Shown piece after piece: positions 1 through 9,208 of a DNA stretch of 55,396 bases. Below the pieces are notes generated by a model. It made no database searches and was not told the origin of the DNA. It worked only from the letters and a program-made list of their open reading frames with translations. How positions within the stretch are numbered: the stretch's first letter is position 1; each line of letters begins with the position of its first letter. The stretch spans positions 1-55,396 of the forward strand of contig JAIXWM010000025.1 in assembly GCA_027491255.1 (NCBI GenBank). Reading direction: 5' to 3'. The position numbers and the translations under genes were made by a program. The DNA comes from Rubrivivax sp. GTDB taxonomy: Bacteria; Pseudomonadota; Gammaproteobacteria; Burkholderiales; Burkholderiaceae_C.

Positions 1-450
1 ATGACCACGCACCTGGAGTTCTACTCGGCGCGACAGCGCATGGCGCAGGCGCGCGCGCTGCTGGACCTGCACGCCGAGGCCTGCGCCCACGCCGCCGCGC
101 CGCCGCTGGACGACGACAGCGGCGGGCCCTTCCAGTCCAAGCTGCATACCGCCAGCGCCGTGCTGTGCGGTGATTTCAACCTCGAGCGCCACGAGCCGGA
201 GTACGCCGTGCTGGGCGCGGCGCCGGTTGCGCCCGGCGTGACCGCGCTGCGCGACGTCTGGCCCCTGGCCCATGGCGCAGCGCCGCCGGGGCCCACTTTC
301 CGCTTGCACGACCGGCGCTACGGCCCCGAGCCCATTTCCTGCGACTACATCTTCGTCAGCGACGACCTGGCACCGCGCGTGCGCAGCGTCGCGGTCGACA
401 CCGTGAACACGGTGTCGGACCACCAGCCGGTGTTACTGAAACTCGCGTAG
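1..450 (+). CDS. Endonuclease/exonuclease/phosphatase family protein, 3' part
   Basis: This is the C-terminal part of an EEP-superfamily phosphohydrolase; the gene starts before the window. The in-frame ATG at base 1 is probably an internal methionine, because the first residues (TTHLEFYSARQR) resemble the mid-domain strand and helix of this fold rather than an N-terminus. Visible motifs are GDFN near residue 58, which carries metal and catalytic residues, DYIFVSDDL near residue 115, and the terminal SDHQPV, which holds the catalytic Asp-His pair. Members cleave phosphodiester or phosphomonoester bonds in nucleic acids, lipids or nucleotides, so the substrate cannot be stated. The gene ends 18 bp before the convergent LacI regulator. 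Confidence 0.8.
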   Translation: MTTHLEFYSARQRMAQARALLDLHAEACAHAAAPPLDDDSGGPFQSKLHTASAVLCGDFNLERHEPEYAVLGAAPVAPGVTALRDVWPLAHGAAPPGPTFRLHDRRYGPEPISCDYIFVSDDLAPRVRSVAVDTVNTVSDHQPVLLKLA

Positions 451-468
451 CGCTGGCGGGCAGCCGCA

Positions 469-1527
469 TCAAGCGGATTCACGGCCGACGATCTCGAAGC
501 CGACGTCGACCCGCCCGAGGGCCGGATCGGTGCCTTCGAGCCGGGCGAGCAGGGCGCAGGCCGCCCGCTCGCCGATCTCACGTCCGGGGATGCGGACCGT
601 GGTGAGCGCGGGCGACGTGTGCGCGGCGATGTCGAAGTCACCGAAGCCGAGGACCGACAGGGCCGTCGGAACGGGTATTGCGCGGTCTGCCGCCGCCCTG
701 AGCGCAGCAGTCGCGAGCGCGTCGTTGGCGCAGAACAGCGCGTCGATCTGCGGATGGCTGTCCAGCAGGCGCAGCACTGCGTCGCGCCCGGCTGCGGGGC
801 TCATGCCGTCGTCGACGAAGGCCGGGACCGGCGCGGCAAGTCCGGCGGCGCGGGCGGCCTCGCGCAGTCCGCGCAGGCGTTTGCCCGAGCGGCCCTCACG
901 CTGCGGACTGGTGCCCAGGAAGGCCCAGCGCCGGCGCCCCTGCGCCGCGAAGTACCGTCCGGCTTCAACCCCGGCCCCGACGTTGGAGAAGCCGACCAGC
1001 ATGTCGATCGGCTGCGTCGTCAGGTCCCAGATCTCGACGACCGGGACCTCATGCCGGGCCAGCAGGGCGCGCGTCTGGCTGTCGTGCTCCACGCCCGTCA
1101 GCACCAGTGCATCCACGCGTCGGCCCAGGAAGCTGCGCACCAGCGCCGCCTCGGTGGACGGGTCGTAGCTGCTGTCACCCAGCATCAGCTCGTAGCCGGC
1201 GCCTCGAAGGATGGATGCGAGCCCGTGGACGGTGCTCGCGTAGACCGAGTTCATCAGGGTGGGCACGATCGCCGCAACGATGCGGCTGCGTCCGGTGGCC
1301 AAGGCGCTGGCGGCGCTGTCCGGCAGGTATCCGAGCTGGGCGACCGCGCCCTGGACGGCGCGCAGCGTCGAGTCCGCGACCTGCTCCGGGTGCCGCATCG
1401 CCCGCGACACCGTCATGGTCGACACGCCTGCCAGCCGCGCCACGTCCACCAGGCGAACCGGCGTGCTGCGGCTGGGGCCTGCAGGCGCGCCGGCGTTCGC
1501 CTGCGATGCTGCGGTGCGTCTTGACAT
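469..1527 (-). CDS. LacI-family transcriptional regulator (GntR-like branch)
   Basis: This is a 352-residue DNA-binding repressor. After a 24-residue Ala/Ser-rich leader comes the LacI helix-turn-helix (VRLVDVARLAGVSTMTVSRAM, about residues 24-44), then the hinge and a periplasmic-binding-protein-like ligand domain to the end. The gene is divergent from the oxygenase at 1648, and a perfect 14-bp palindrome lies between them at 1561-1574, so it probably represses that oxygenase-TRAP operon and itself. Its ligand domain is clearly paralogous to that of the LacI protein at 9209-10300: both have a VVE-x-WDL block followed by VGFSN. The effector is probably a sugar-like or polyol-like compound imported by the TRAP system (inference). 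Confidence 0.92.
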   Translation of the reverse strand: MSRRTAASQANAGAPAGPSRSTPVRLVDVARLAGVSTMTVSRAMRHPEQVADSTLRAVQGAVAQLGYLPDSAASALATGRSRIVAAIVPTLMNSVYASTVHGLASILRGAGYELMLGDSSYDPSTEAALVRSFLGRRVDALVLTGVEHDSQTRALLARHEVPVVEIWDLTTQPIDMLVGFSNVGAGVEAGRYFAAQGRRRWAFLGTSPQREGRSGKRLRGLREAARAAGLAAPVPAFVDDGMSPAAGRDAVLRLLDSHPQIDALFCANDALATAALRAAADRAIPVPTALSVLGFGDFDIAAHTSPALTTVRIPGREIGERAACALLARLEGTDPALGRVDVGFEIVGRESA

Positions 1528-1560
1528 GCCGCGGAGAGTACCGCAAACTGAGGCTCATCT

Positions 1561-1574
1561 TGTTAGCGCTAACA
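1561..1574. promoter_or_regulatory. Palindromic LacI-family operator
   Basis: TGTTAGCGCTAACA is a perfect 14-bp palindrome with a central CG, the classic form of LacI/GntR-type operators. It lies 33 bp upstream of the LacI start (1527, minus strand) and 73 bp upstream of the chosen oxygenase start. A TTGACA hexamer at 1521-1526 on the plus strand has no convincing -10 partner, so the promoters themselves are not assigned. Confidence 0.8.
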
Positions 1575-1647
1575 GTCGTCATGGATGCCGTCGCTGCATG
1601 ACTTCCTGCAGCTGATGGCCACCGCGAACCGACGACGCATCACGGGC

Positions 1648-2523
1648 ATGGAACTCACACCACAGCAGATCGATTTCTACCGACGCGAGGGCTACCTCGT
1701 CGTTCACGGGGTGCTGGATGCGCCGGAGCTCGAGCGGCTGCGGTCGGCGATGGACGAGCTCCTGGCCGGCGCCCGCGGCGTGGCCGACCACACCGCGCTG
1801 TACGACATGGAGGACACGCACACGCCCGAGCAGCCCCGCGTGCGGCGGCTGAAGCTCCCGCACCTGCACCATGCGGCCTTCCACGACCTCATCCGCAGCC
1901 CGAAGGTGCTGGGCTTGCTCACGTCGCTGCTGGGCCCGTCGGTGCGCATGCACACCTCCAAGCTCAACCTGAAGTCGGCCGACTACGGCGCCGCGGTCGA
2001 GTGGCACCAGGACTGGGCCTTCTATCCGCACACCAACGACGACGTGCTGGCCATGGGCGTGCTGCTGGACGACTTCGAGCCCGACAACGGGCCGATGATG
2101 GTGGTTCCCCGGACCCACGTCGGCTCCATCTGCGACCACCACCACGCCGGTGTCTTCGTCGGTGCGATCGACCCGGACCGGATCGCCCCGGAGATCGCGC
2201 GGGCGGTTCCGCTGATCGCCAAGGCCGGTTCGATCACCCTGCATCACGCGCGCCTCATCCATGGCTCGGCCTTGAACACTTCGCGCCGCCCGCGTTCCTT
2301 CCTGCTCTACGAAGCCATGGCGGCCGACGCCTGGCCGCTGGCCAGCGGGCTCTACGGGAGCCTCGAGGAGTTCGATGCCCGCATGCTCTGCGGAGAGCCT
2401 TCGCTGCAACCGCGCATGACCGCGGTGCCGGTGCGCATGCCCGTCCCGAAGGCCCCGCAGTCGGCCTCGCTCTACCAGTCGCAGAAGTACATGGCGAAGC
2501 GTTTCTTCGAAGTCGCCCCGTAG
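1648..2523 (+). CDS. Phytanoyl-CoA dioxygenase (PhyH) family oxygenase
   Basis: This 291-residue protein has the double-stranded beta-helix of Fe(II)/2-oxoglutarate-dependent oxygenases. The metal triad is visible as H120-x-D122 (VEWHQDW) and the distal His205 (LIHGSALN). Arg residues 213-216 fit the 2-oxoglutarate-binding position. An upstream in-frame ATG at 1585 exists, but the family-typical start is MELTPQQIDFYRREGYLVV at 1648. It is the first gene of a LacI-controlled operon with a TRAP importer, so it probably hydroxylates, or by hydroxylation demethylates, the imported compound. Family members act on CoA esters, ectoine, halogenated compounds and various natural products, so the substrate is not fixed by sequence. 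Confidence 0.88.
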   Translation: MELTPQQIDFYRREGYLVVHGVLDAPELERLRSAMDELLAGARGVADHTALYDMEDTHTPEQPRVRRLKLPHLHHAAFHDLIRSPKVLGLLTSLLGPSVRMHTSKLNLKSADYGAAVEWHQDWAFYPHTNDDVLAMGVLLDDFEPDNGPMMVVPRTHVGSICDHHHAGVFVGAIDPDRIAPEIARAVPLIAKAGSITLHHARLIHGSALNTSRRPRSFLLYEAMAADAWPLASGLYGSLEEFDARMLCGEPSLQPRMTAVPVRMPVPKAPQSASLYQSQKYMAKRFFEVAP

Positions 2524-2605
2524 TGGCGACACATCGCGCGGCGGGCTCTCGAGAGCCTGCACGCGTTCCACCGGCAGATCGGGCTCGACCCGAGAGGAGA
2601 AGCAG

Positions 2606-3583
2606 ATGAGGAGACATTGGATCAAGGCGGTCGCGCTCGGCGCGATGCTGCTCGCCGCGCCGGCGCTGCAGGCGCAGCCCACGCTGACCTTCGGCGGCTC
2701 GGACGCCATCGGCACCGTGATCGACCGCACGAATGCGATGTTCACCAGGCTGGTGAACGAACGCGCGGCGGGCAAGGTCCGCGTGAACTTCATCCAGGGC
2801 GAGCAGCTGGGCAGCGACGTCCAGGTCATCGAGCAGATGATGAAGGGCTCGGTGGCGCTGTACGGCGACGTGCTCGACTGGTATGCCAACTGGGTCAAGG
2901 ACTTCTCGGTGCTGGCCTGGGGCTTCACCTTCCGCGACAACGATCATTTCCAGAAGTTCCTCGATTCGCCCACCTTCGCTGCGATGGCCGAGGAACTGCG
3001 CGCCAAGCAGGGCCTGCGCATCCTGGCCTCGGCACCCACCCAGCCGCGCATCCTGTTCGCCAAGAAGCCGGTGAACACCCCTGACGACCTGAAGGACGTC
3101 AAGATGCGGGTGCCTGAGATCAAGACCTACCTCAACCTGTGGCAAGCCATGGGGACGAAGCCTGCGCGCGTGGCCTGGGCCGAGGTCTTCCTCGGGCTCA
3201 AGACCGGGGTCATCGACGCCGCCGAAGGGCCGATCGGCTCGGCCTATGCCCAGAAGTTCCACCAGGCGGCCACGAACGTGATGCTGACCGACCACCTCGT
3301 CTCGTCACAGCACATCACGATCAACGAGAAGACCTTCCAGTCGCTGCCGCCCGACGTGCAGAAGATCATGGTCGATGCGGCGCGCGAGGCGATCGCCTGG
3401 GGCCGCAAGCAGGCCGAGGCCGAGACGGCCGACCTGGCCAAGAAGATGGCCGCCGAGGGGGCCAAGGTGATCAGCGTCAACCGGGCGCCCTTCGCCGACC
3501 GCGCGCTGGCAGCCGTCAAGGGCATGGAGCAGGACGGCGCCTGGTCGTCGGGCCTGTACCAGCGCATCCGCGACATCAAGTGA
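2606..3583 (+). CDS. dctP: TRAP transporter substrate-binding protein, DctP family
   Basis: This is the periplasmic binding subunit of a TRAP importer (325 residues). A Sec signal peptide of about 23 residues (MRRHWIKAVALG... ending ALQAQ) is followed by the DctP fold. The conserved middle segment contains the R-x-P-E motif (MRVPEIKTY), which includes the arginine that usually salt-bridges the substrate carboxylate. A good ribosome binding site (GAGAGGAG) lies just upstream. It is followed by a strong hairpin and then the two membrane subunits, so this is a complete DctPQM set. Most characterised DctP proteins bind organic or sugar acids; the ligand here is unknown. Confidence 0.93.
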   Translation: MRRHWIKAVALGAMLLAAPALQAQPTLTFGGSDAIGTVIDRTNAMFTRLVNERAAGKVRVNFIQGEQLGSDVQVIEQMMKGSVALYGDVLDWYANWVKDFSVLAWGFTFRDNDHFQKFLDSPTFAAMAEELRAKQGLRILASAPTQPRILFAKKPVNTPDDLKDVKMRVPEIKTYLNLWQAMGTKPARVAWAEVFLGLKTGVIDAAEGPIGSAYAQKFHQAATNVMLTDHLVSSQHITINEKTFQSLPPDVQKIMVDAAREAIAWGRKQAEAETADLAKKMAAEGAKVISVNRAPFADRALAAVKGMEQDGAWSSGLYQRIRDIK

Positions 3584-3597
3584 GACCCGCCGTCATG

Positions 3598-3625
3598 GGC
3601 GGCCCGGCCTTGTGCCCGGGCCGCC
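3598..3625 (+). promoter_or_regulatory. Intercistronic hairpin between dctP and dctQ
   Basis: A perfect 10-bp GC stem (GGCGGCCCGG at 3598-3607 with CCGGGCCGCC at 3616-3625) closes an 8-nt loop. No T-run follows. Such hairpins after a binding-protein gene commonly stabilise the upstream message or partly attenuate transcription, giving excess binding protein over membrane subunits (inference). Confidence 0.6.
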
Positions 3626-3647
3626 TGTGACGGTCTAGGATACGAAA

Positions 3648-4310
3648 GTGCCCGCCATGGATGTCCTGCTGGCCCGGTGGTGGCGGCTGCTCGAGCTGAT
3701 CGGTCGGCTGGAGAAGCTGCTGGGCGTGCTGCTGCTGTCGACGATCGTCGTCTCGATCACCGTCCAGGTGGTCACGCGCTATCTCTTCGGCCAGCCGCTG
3801 GTGTGGGTCGAGGAACTGGCCGGATACTGCTTCCTCTGGGGGGTCTTCCTCGGCGCGGCGGTGGGCATGAAGGAACTGCGGCACATCCGCATCGACACCT
3901 TCGTCTCCAGGCTGTCCGAGCGGCCGCAGGCCCTGTGGCGCGCGCTGACCTGGGCCCTGGCCACCGGCTGCTGCGTGATCATCGCGGTGCAGGCCTGGGA
4001 CATCATGGAGGTGGAATCGCGCAGCCGGACGATGTCGCTGCCGCTGGATCTGCCGCGCCACCTCTTCTATTCCACGCCGCTGTTCGTCTGCACGTTCTCG
4101 ATCGCGCTGACCGGCCTGTACCTGGTGAGCGCGGAATTGATGCGCGCGGCAACCGGCCGGCCCGTGGACGCCGACAGCGCGCGGCGTGAGCGGGAGCGTG
4201 CGGCCCAGCAGCAGGACGCCGAGGCGGAGGCCATCGCCGAGCGCATCGCCGCCAGGGGCCGGTCCGGCGAGCCGGCGGTGCAGGCGCAAGGCGGGGAGGG
4301 CGCGCGATGA
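3648..4310 (+). CDS. dctQ: TRAP transporter small permease, DctQ family
   Basis: This is the small membrane subunit of the TRAP importer. Four hydrophobic segments occupy about the first 165 residues, including the typical VWVEELAGYCFLWGVFLGAA segment. The charged C-terminal tail of about 55 residues (rich in E, A and R) is longer than in many DctQ proteins. The GTG at 3648 has an AGGA-type ribosome site about 8 nt upstream; an ATG at 3657 is the alternative. The gene overlaps dctM by ATGA. It acts in the cytoplasmic membrane as partner of DctM. Confidence 0.9.
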   Translation: MPAMDVLLARWWRLLELIGRLEKLLGVLLLSTIVVSITVQVVTRYLFGQPLVWVEELAGYCFLWGVFLGAAVGMKELRHIRIDTFVSRLSERPQALWRALTWALATGCCVIIAVQAWDIMEVESRSRTMSLPLDLPRHLFYSTPLFVCTFSIALTGLYLVSAELMRAATGRPVDADSARRERERAAQQQDAEAEAIAERIAARGRSGEPAVQAQGGEGAR

Positions 4311-5587
4311 ACGTCCTGCCGATGTTCCTCCTGATGTTCGGGCTGATCGCCATCGAGCTGCCGGTGGCCTTTGCCCTGGTGGCTGCCGCGCTCGCCTGGC
4401 TGCAGTTCGCCTCGCCGGTGCCGATGTCGCTGGTCGTCCAGCGCATGACCTCCGGCATCGACAGCTTCCCGCTGCTGGCGATCCCGCTGTTCGTGCTCGC
4501 CGGCAATCTGATGAACGTCGGGGGCATCGCGGCGCGCATCTTCGACTTCGCCGTGGCGCTGGTCGGCCACCTGCGCGGCGGCCTGGCCCAGGTCAACATC
4601 TTCGCCAGCCTGATCTTCGCCGGCATGTCGGGCGTCGCCCAGGCCGACGCCGCCGGCCTGGGAACGGTCGAGATCAAGGCGATGAAGAAGGAGGGCTTCG
4701 ACGCCGCCTTCGCCGCGGCCTGCAGCGCCGCGTCGGCGATCGTCGGCCCGATCATCCCGCCCTCGGTGATCATGGTGGTCTACGGCGTGCTCGCGCAGGT
4801 CTCCATCAGCGACTTGTTCCTGGCGGGGCTGGTGCCGGGCTTCGTGATCGGCGGCCTGCTGATGCTGACGGTGTGGTTCCTGGTGGCCACCGGCCGCGTG
4901 CACGCGCCGGTCCAGCCCAGGGCGGCCGGGCATGCGCTGCGCCGCAGCTTCGTGCGCGCGGTGCCGCCGCTGATGGCTCCGGTCATCCTCGTCGTCGGCC
5001 TGCTGTCCGGCGTGGCGACGCCGACCGAGCTCGGCGCGATCACCGTCGTGTACGCCGCCGCGCTCGGCTTCTTCTACGGCGAGCTGAACCTGAAGCGCCT
5101 GTATGCCTGCCTGGGCGAGACCTTCGTCACCACCGGCGTGCTGGTCTTCATCATGGCCGCCGCGGTGCCCTTCGGCTGGGCCATCGCCGTCAACAACGTG
5201 CCCGCCCAGCTGGCCTCGTGGCTGCTCGAGATCACGGCGAACAAGTGGCTGATCCTCGCCATGATCAACGTCCTGCTGCTGGTCATCGGCTGCTTCATGG
5301 AGACCACGGCCATCCTGCTCATCGCCGTGCCGACCTTCCTGCCGCTGGTCATGCAACTGGGCATCGACCCGGTGCACTTCGGCCTCGTGATCATCCTCAA
5401 CCTGCTGATCGGGGCGACCACGCCGCCTTTCGGCGTGCTGCTGTTCATCGTGCAGGACATCGCCAAGGTCAGTTTCGGCGCCATCGTGCGCGCGATCCTG
5501 CCTTTCTATGTGCCGCTGGCGGTGGCGCTGCTGATGATCACCTACTGGCCCGACCTGTCGCTGTGGCTGCCGCGCGTGCTGAAGTGA
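4307..5587 (+). CDS. dctM: TRAP transporter large permease, DctM family
   Basis: This 426-residue integral membrane protein of about 12 hydrophobic segments catalyses ion-coupled uptake with DctQ and the DctP binding protein. Family hallmarks are the GGLAQVNIFASLIFAGMSG region and the mirrored IIPPSVIMVVYG and TTPPFGVLLFI re-entrant motifs. It starts at the ATGA overlap with dctQ and is the last gene of the operon. The convergent fghA gene lies 66 bp downstream. Confidence 0.95.
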   Translation: MNVLPMFLLMFGLIAIELPVAFALVAAALAWLQFASPVPMSLVVQRMTSGIDSFPLLAIPLFVLAGNLMNVGGIAARIFDFAVALVGHLRGGLAQVNIFASLIFAGMSGVAQADAAGLGTVEIKAMKKEGFDAAFAAACSAASAIVGPIIPPSVIMVVYGVLAQVSISDLFLAGLVPGFVIGGLLMLTVWFLVATGRVHAPVQPRAAGHALRRSFVRAVPPLMAPVILVVGLLSGVATPTELGAITVVYAAALGFFYGELNLKRLYACLGETFVTTGVLVFIMAAAVPFGWAIAVNNVPAQLASWLLEITANKWLILAMINVLLLVIGCFMETTAILLIAVPTFLPLVMQLGIDPVHFGLVIILNLLIGATTPPFGVLLFIVQDIAKVSFGAIVRAILPFYVPLAVALLMITYWPDLSLWLPRVLK

Positions 5588-5606
5588 GGTGACGCGAAGG
5601 CGCGCT

Positions 5607-5642
5607 CCCCGGCGGCCTGCATCGGGCCGGGGCGGGCGGCCC
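5607..5642. terminator. Possible bidirectional terminator
   Basis: CCCCGGC (5607-5613) can pair with GCCGGGG (5636-5642) in the 66-bp gap between the convergent dctM and fghA genes. The loop is long, extra GC pairing inside it is possible, and there is no T-run, so the call rests mainly on position. Confidence 0.35.
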
Positions 5643-5653
5643 GATCGCGGCGC

Positions 5654-6489
5654 TCAGAGATGGGCGCGGTGGTGACGCAGGTGGTCTTCGATGAAGCTCG
5701 ACACGAAGAAGTAGCTGTGGTCGTACCCCGCCTGCCGGCGCAGGCACAAGGGCACGCCGGCCGCGGCGCAGGCCTGCTCCAGCAGGTCCGGCCTGAGCTG
5801 GGTGTCGACGAAGGGGTCGGCCTCGCCCTGGTCGACGAGCAGCGGCGGGCCCGACCAGCCGCGCGACTGCAGCAGCGCCGTCGTGTCGTAGGCGGCCCAG
5901 GACGCCTGGTCGTCGCCGAGGTAGCCCGTCAGGGCCTTGGTACCCCAGGGGCAGCGCATGGGCGAGGCGATGGGTGCGAACGCCGACGCGCTGCGGACCC
6001 ACTCGGGCGCGGTGAGCGCGATGGTCAGCGCCCCGTGGCCGCCCATGGAGTGCCCGGACATCGCCGTGCGGGCATCGTCGATCGGGAACTCCGCCTGCAC
6101 GAGGGCCCGCAACTCCTGCACGATGTAGCGGCGCATCCGGTAGTGCTGCGCCCACGGGTCACGGGTGGCGTCGACGTAGAACCCGGCGCCAAGGCCGAAA
6201 TCCCAGGCCTCGCGATCGCCGGCGATGGTGATGCCGCGCGGGCTCGTGTCCGGGGTCACCAGCGCGAGGCCGAGCTCGGCCGCCACGCGCTGCGCGCCGG
6301 CCTTGGTGATGAAGTTCTCCTCGGTGCAGGTCAGCCCCGACAGCCACCACAGCACCGGCACGCGGCCGCCGGCCGCCTGCGGCGGCAGGTAGAGCCCGAA
6401 GCGCATCGTGCAGCCGGTCGCCTCGGACTCGTGCGACCAGACCTGCTGCGACCCGCCGAAGCAGCGGTGATCGGCCCGTTTCTGCAGCT

Positions 6490-6493
<4 letters not shown>
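5654..6493 (-). CDS. fghA: S-formylglutathione hydrolase
   Basis: This 279-residue alpha/beta-hydrolase of the esterase-D family hydrolyses S-formylglutathione to formate and glutathione, the second step of glutathione-dependent formaldehyde oxidation. The catalytic triad is visible: Ser149 in GHSMGG, Asp226 in GEADPF and His259 in GYDHSYFF. The N-terminal HRCFGGSQQVWSH motif is typical. The GTG start is chosen because it overlaps the adhC stop as GTGA and gives the standard family length. It forms a two-gene operon with adhC. Confidence 0.95.
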
Positions 6494-7602
<1,109 letters not shown>

Positions 7603-7724
7603 CCATGTCCTTTCCACTTCGCAACGGCGAAGCCTGAAGGCGCGAATGTTCGGCGACGAGGGTGCGTGGTGTCAACCTCCGTCTTCGGCGCCTTCCGGCA
7701 CGCCGTTCCCCTTTGACCACGCAG

Positions 7725-7753
7725 TTGACGGGTGTCCATGGCATCGATACCAT
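7725..7753 (+). promoter_or_regulatory. Promoter with overlapping LacI-type operator
   Basis: On the plus strand TTGACG (7725-7730) and TACCAT (7748-7753) are separated by exactly 17 bp, a plausible sigma-70 promoter for the desaturase-Rieske-LacI operon. ATGGCATCGATACCAT at 7738-7753 is a 16-bp near-palindrome with one mismatched pair and a central CG. It overlaps the -10 element, where a LacI repressor would block initiation. The gene for a LacI protein is third in this operon, so autoregulation is likely. Confidence 0.6.
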
Positions 7754-7807
7754 CGACGTTGACGCAAAGGTTTTCAAACCCGAAGCGCACCCAACGAGGA
7801 ACGCTCC

Positions 7808-8818
7808 ATGTCCACCCCCCCTCCCGTGCAGACCCTCCGCAGTGCCTGGTGGGAACCGCAGATCGACCGGTCCGTGCTCAAGGGCCTGATGAAGCGCTCC
7901 GACGGGCCGGGCCTGTATTTCCTGGCCATCTGGGCGGCGCTGCTGCTGGTCGCGGGCTGGGCCATCCACCTGGCCGCAGGCTCGCTGTGGCTGGTTCCTG
8001 CCGTGGTCGTCTACGGCGTGGTGCTGGGTTTTGCCTACGCGCCGTCCCACGAATGCGCGCACGGCACCGCATTCCGGTCGCGCTGGCTCAACGAGGCCGT
8101 GCTGTGGCTCAGCTCCTTCGTGTGGGGGGAGTCGCCGACCCACCGGCGCTTCGCCCATTCGCATCACCACACCCACACCTGGCACTGGAAGGTCGATGCG
8201 CAGATGGGTTACAGCAACCCGGTGCGTCTTCGTACCTGGCTCGGCGACGTGATCGGCCTGCTGGAGTTCTGGCCCCGTGCCAAGCTGATGGTGCGGCACG
8301 CGCGCGGCCACATCCTCGACCGCGAACGCGTCTACCTTCCCGCAGGGCAGGAGCGGGTGGTCGTGCGCGAGGCGCGCCTGCTGATGGCGGGGTATCTTGC
8401 CTTGCTGGCGTGGGCGGTCATCGGGCAGACCTGGGTGCCGATGCTCTATTTCTTCATCCCGCGCTTCGCCGGGGCGTTTGCCGTCTACGCCTTCATCACC
8501 ACGCAGCACATGGCGATGGCGCAGGACGTCAACGACCACCGCCTGTGCACGCGCTCGATGAGCAATTCCTGGCTCAGCCGCGTGCTGTACTGGAACATGA
8601 ACTACCACATCGAGCACCACGTCTACCCTTCGGTGCCCTTCCATGCCCTGCCGGCCTTGAACGCCGCCATCCGAGACCAGTTGCCGCAGCCCAGCCCGGG
8701 CCTGGTTGCCGCCCATGTCGAGATCGTCAGGGTCATCCTGGCGCAGCGCTCCGATCCGCGGGCCACTGCCTCGCGCGCCCTGCCGGCCCAGGCCGCCCGC
8801 CCTGCGACCAGCCGTTGA
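7808..8818 (+). CDS. Membrane fatty-acid-desaturase-type di-iron oxygenase
   Basis: This is a 336-residue integral membrane enzyme of the fatty acid desaturase/hydroxylase superfamily. All three histidine boxes are present: HECAHG (81-86), HSHHH (117-121, inside a longer His-rich run) and HIEHH (267-271), which together bind the di-iron centre. Hydrophobic pairs lie at about 36-76 and 190-232. GAGGAA precedes the ATG. The next gene encodes a Rieske-type ferredoxin 17 bp downstream, so this is probably a two-component oxygenase fed by that ferredoxin. Some members desaturate acyl chains, and others hydroxylate or demethylate small molecules. The cluster favours a small catabolic substrate (inference). 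Confidence 0.88.
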   Translation: MSTPPPVQTLRSAWWEPQIDRSVLKGLMKRSDGPGLYFLAIWAALLLVAGWAIHLAAGSLWLVPAVVVYGVVLGFAYAPSHECAHGTAFRSRWLNEAVLWLSSFVWGESPTHRRFAHSHHHTHTWHWKVDAQMGYSNPVRLRTWLGDVIGLLEFWPRAKLMVRHARGHILDRERVYLPAGQERVVVREARLLMAGYLALLAWAVIGQTWVPMLYFFIPRFAGAFAVYAFITTQHMAMAQDVNDHRLCTRSMSNSWLSRVLYWNMNYHIEHHVYPSVPFHALPALNAAIRDQLPQPSPGLVAAHVEIVRVILAQRSDPRATASRALPAQAARPATSR

Positions 8819-8835
8819 ACGAGGGGGACCTGTCC

Positions 8836-9144
8836 ATGTGGGTGACGCTTTGCAGCATCGACGACGTCCCGGACGAGGACGTGCATGAAGTGGTTCGGGA
8901 GGGGCATGTCTACTGCGCCTACCGGCTGAGCGGCTCGCACTACGTGACCGATGGCCTGTGCACCCATGGCGTGGCGCGGCTGTGCGAGGGCTTCGTGCTC
9001 GACGACATCATCGAATGCCCGATGCACAACGGCCGCTTCCACATCCCCACCGGGCGCGTGGACGGCCCCCCCGCCTGCGAGGCGCTGCGAACCTACGCCG
9101 TGCGTGTCGAGGGCAAGGCGTTGCAGATTCGGTTGGAGCCATGA
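8836..9144 (+). CDS. Rieske [2Fe-2S] ferredoxin
   Basis: This small soluble electron carrier (102 residues) has the Rieske signature C42-T-H44 followed by C61-P-M-H64, binding a [2Fe-2S] cluster through two Cys and two His. Spacing and length match bacterial non-haem-oxygenase ferredoxins. The start is the ATG at 8836; the frame stays open far upstream, but the domain begins here and GGGGGA precedes it. It most likely delivers electrons to the desaturase-type oxygenase encoded immediately upstream. No dedicated reductase gene is visible in the window. Confidence 0.92.
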   Translation: MWVTLCSIDDVPDEDVHEVVREGHVYCAYRLSGSHYVTDGLCTHGVARLCEGFVLDDIIECPMHNGRFHIPTGRVDGPPACEALRTYAVRVEGKALQIRLEP

Positions 9145-9208
9145 GCGCTCGGAGGGGAGCGCGGCGCTCTGTCGGGGAGGTGTCCCCGCAGGGGCGGTGG
9201 GTCTTGCG

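Noticed and set aside
1521..1549. Sigma-70 promoter for the first oxygenase gene (TTGACA at 1521)
   Set aside because: No acceptable -10 hexamer lies at 16-18 bp spacing, and the TTGACA overlaps the start codon region of the LacI gene.
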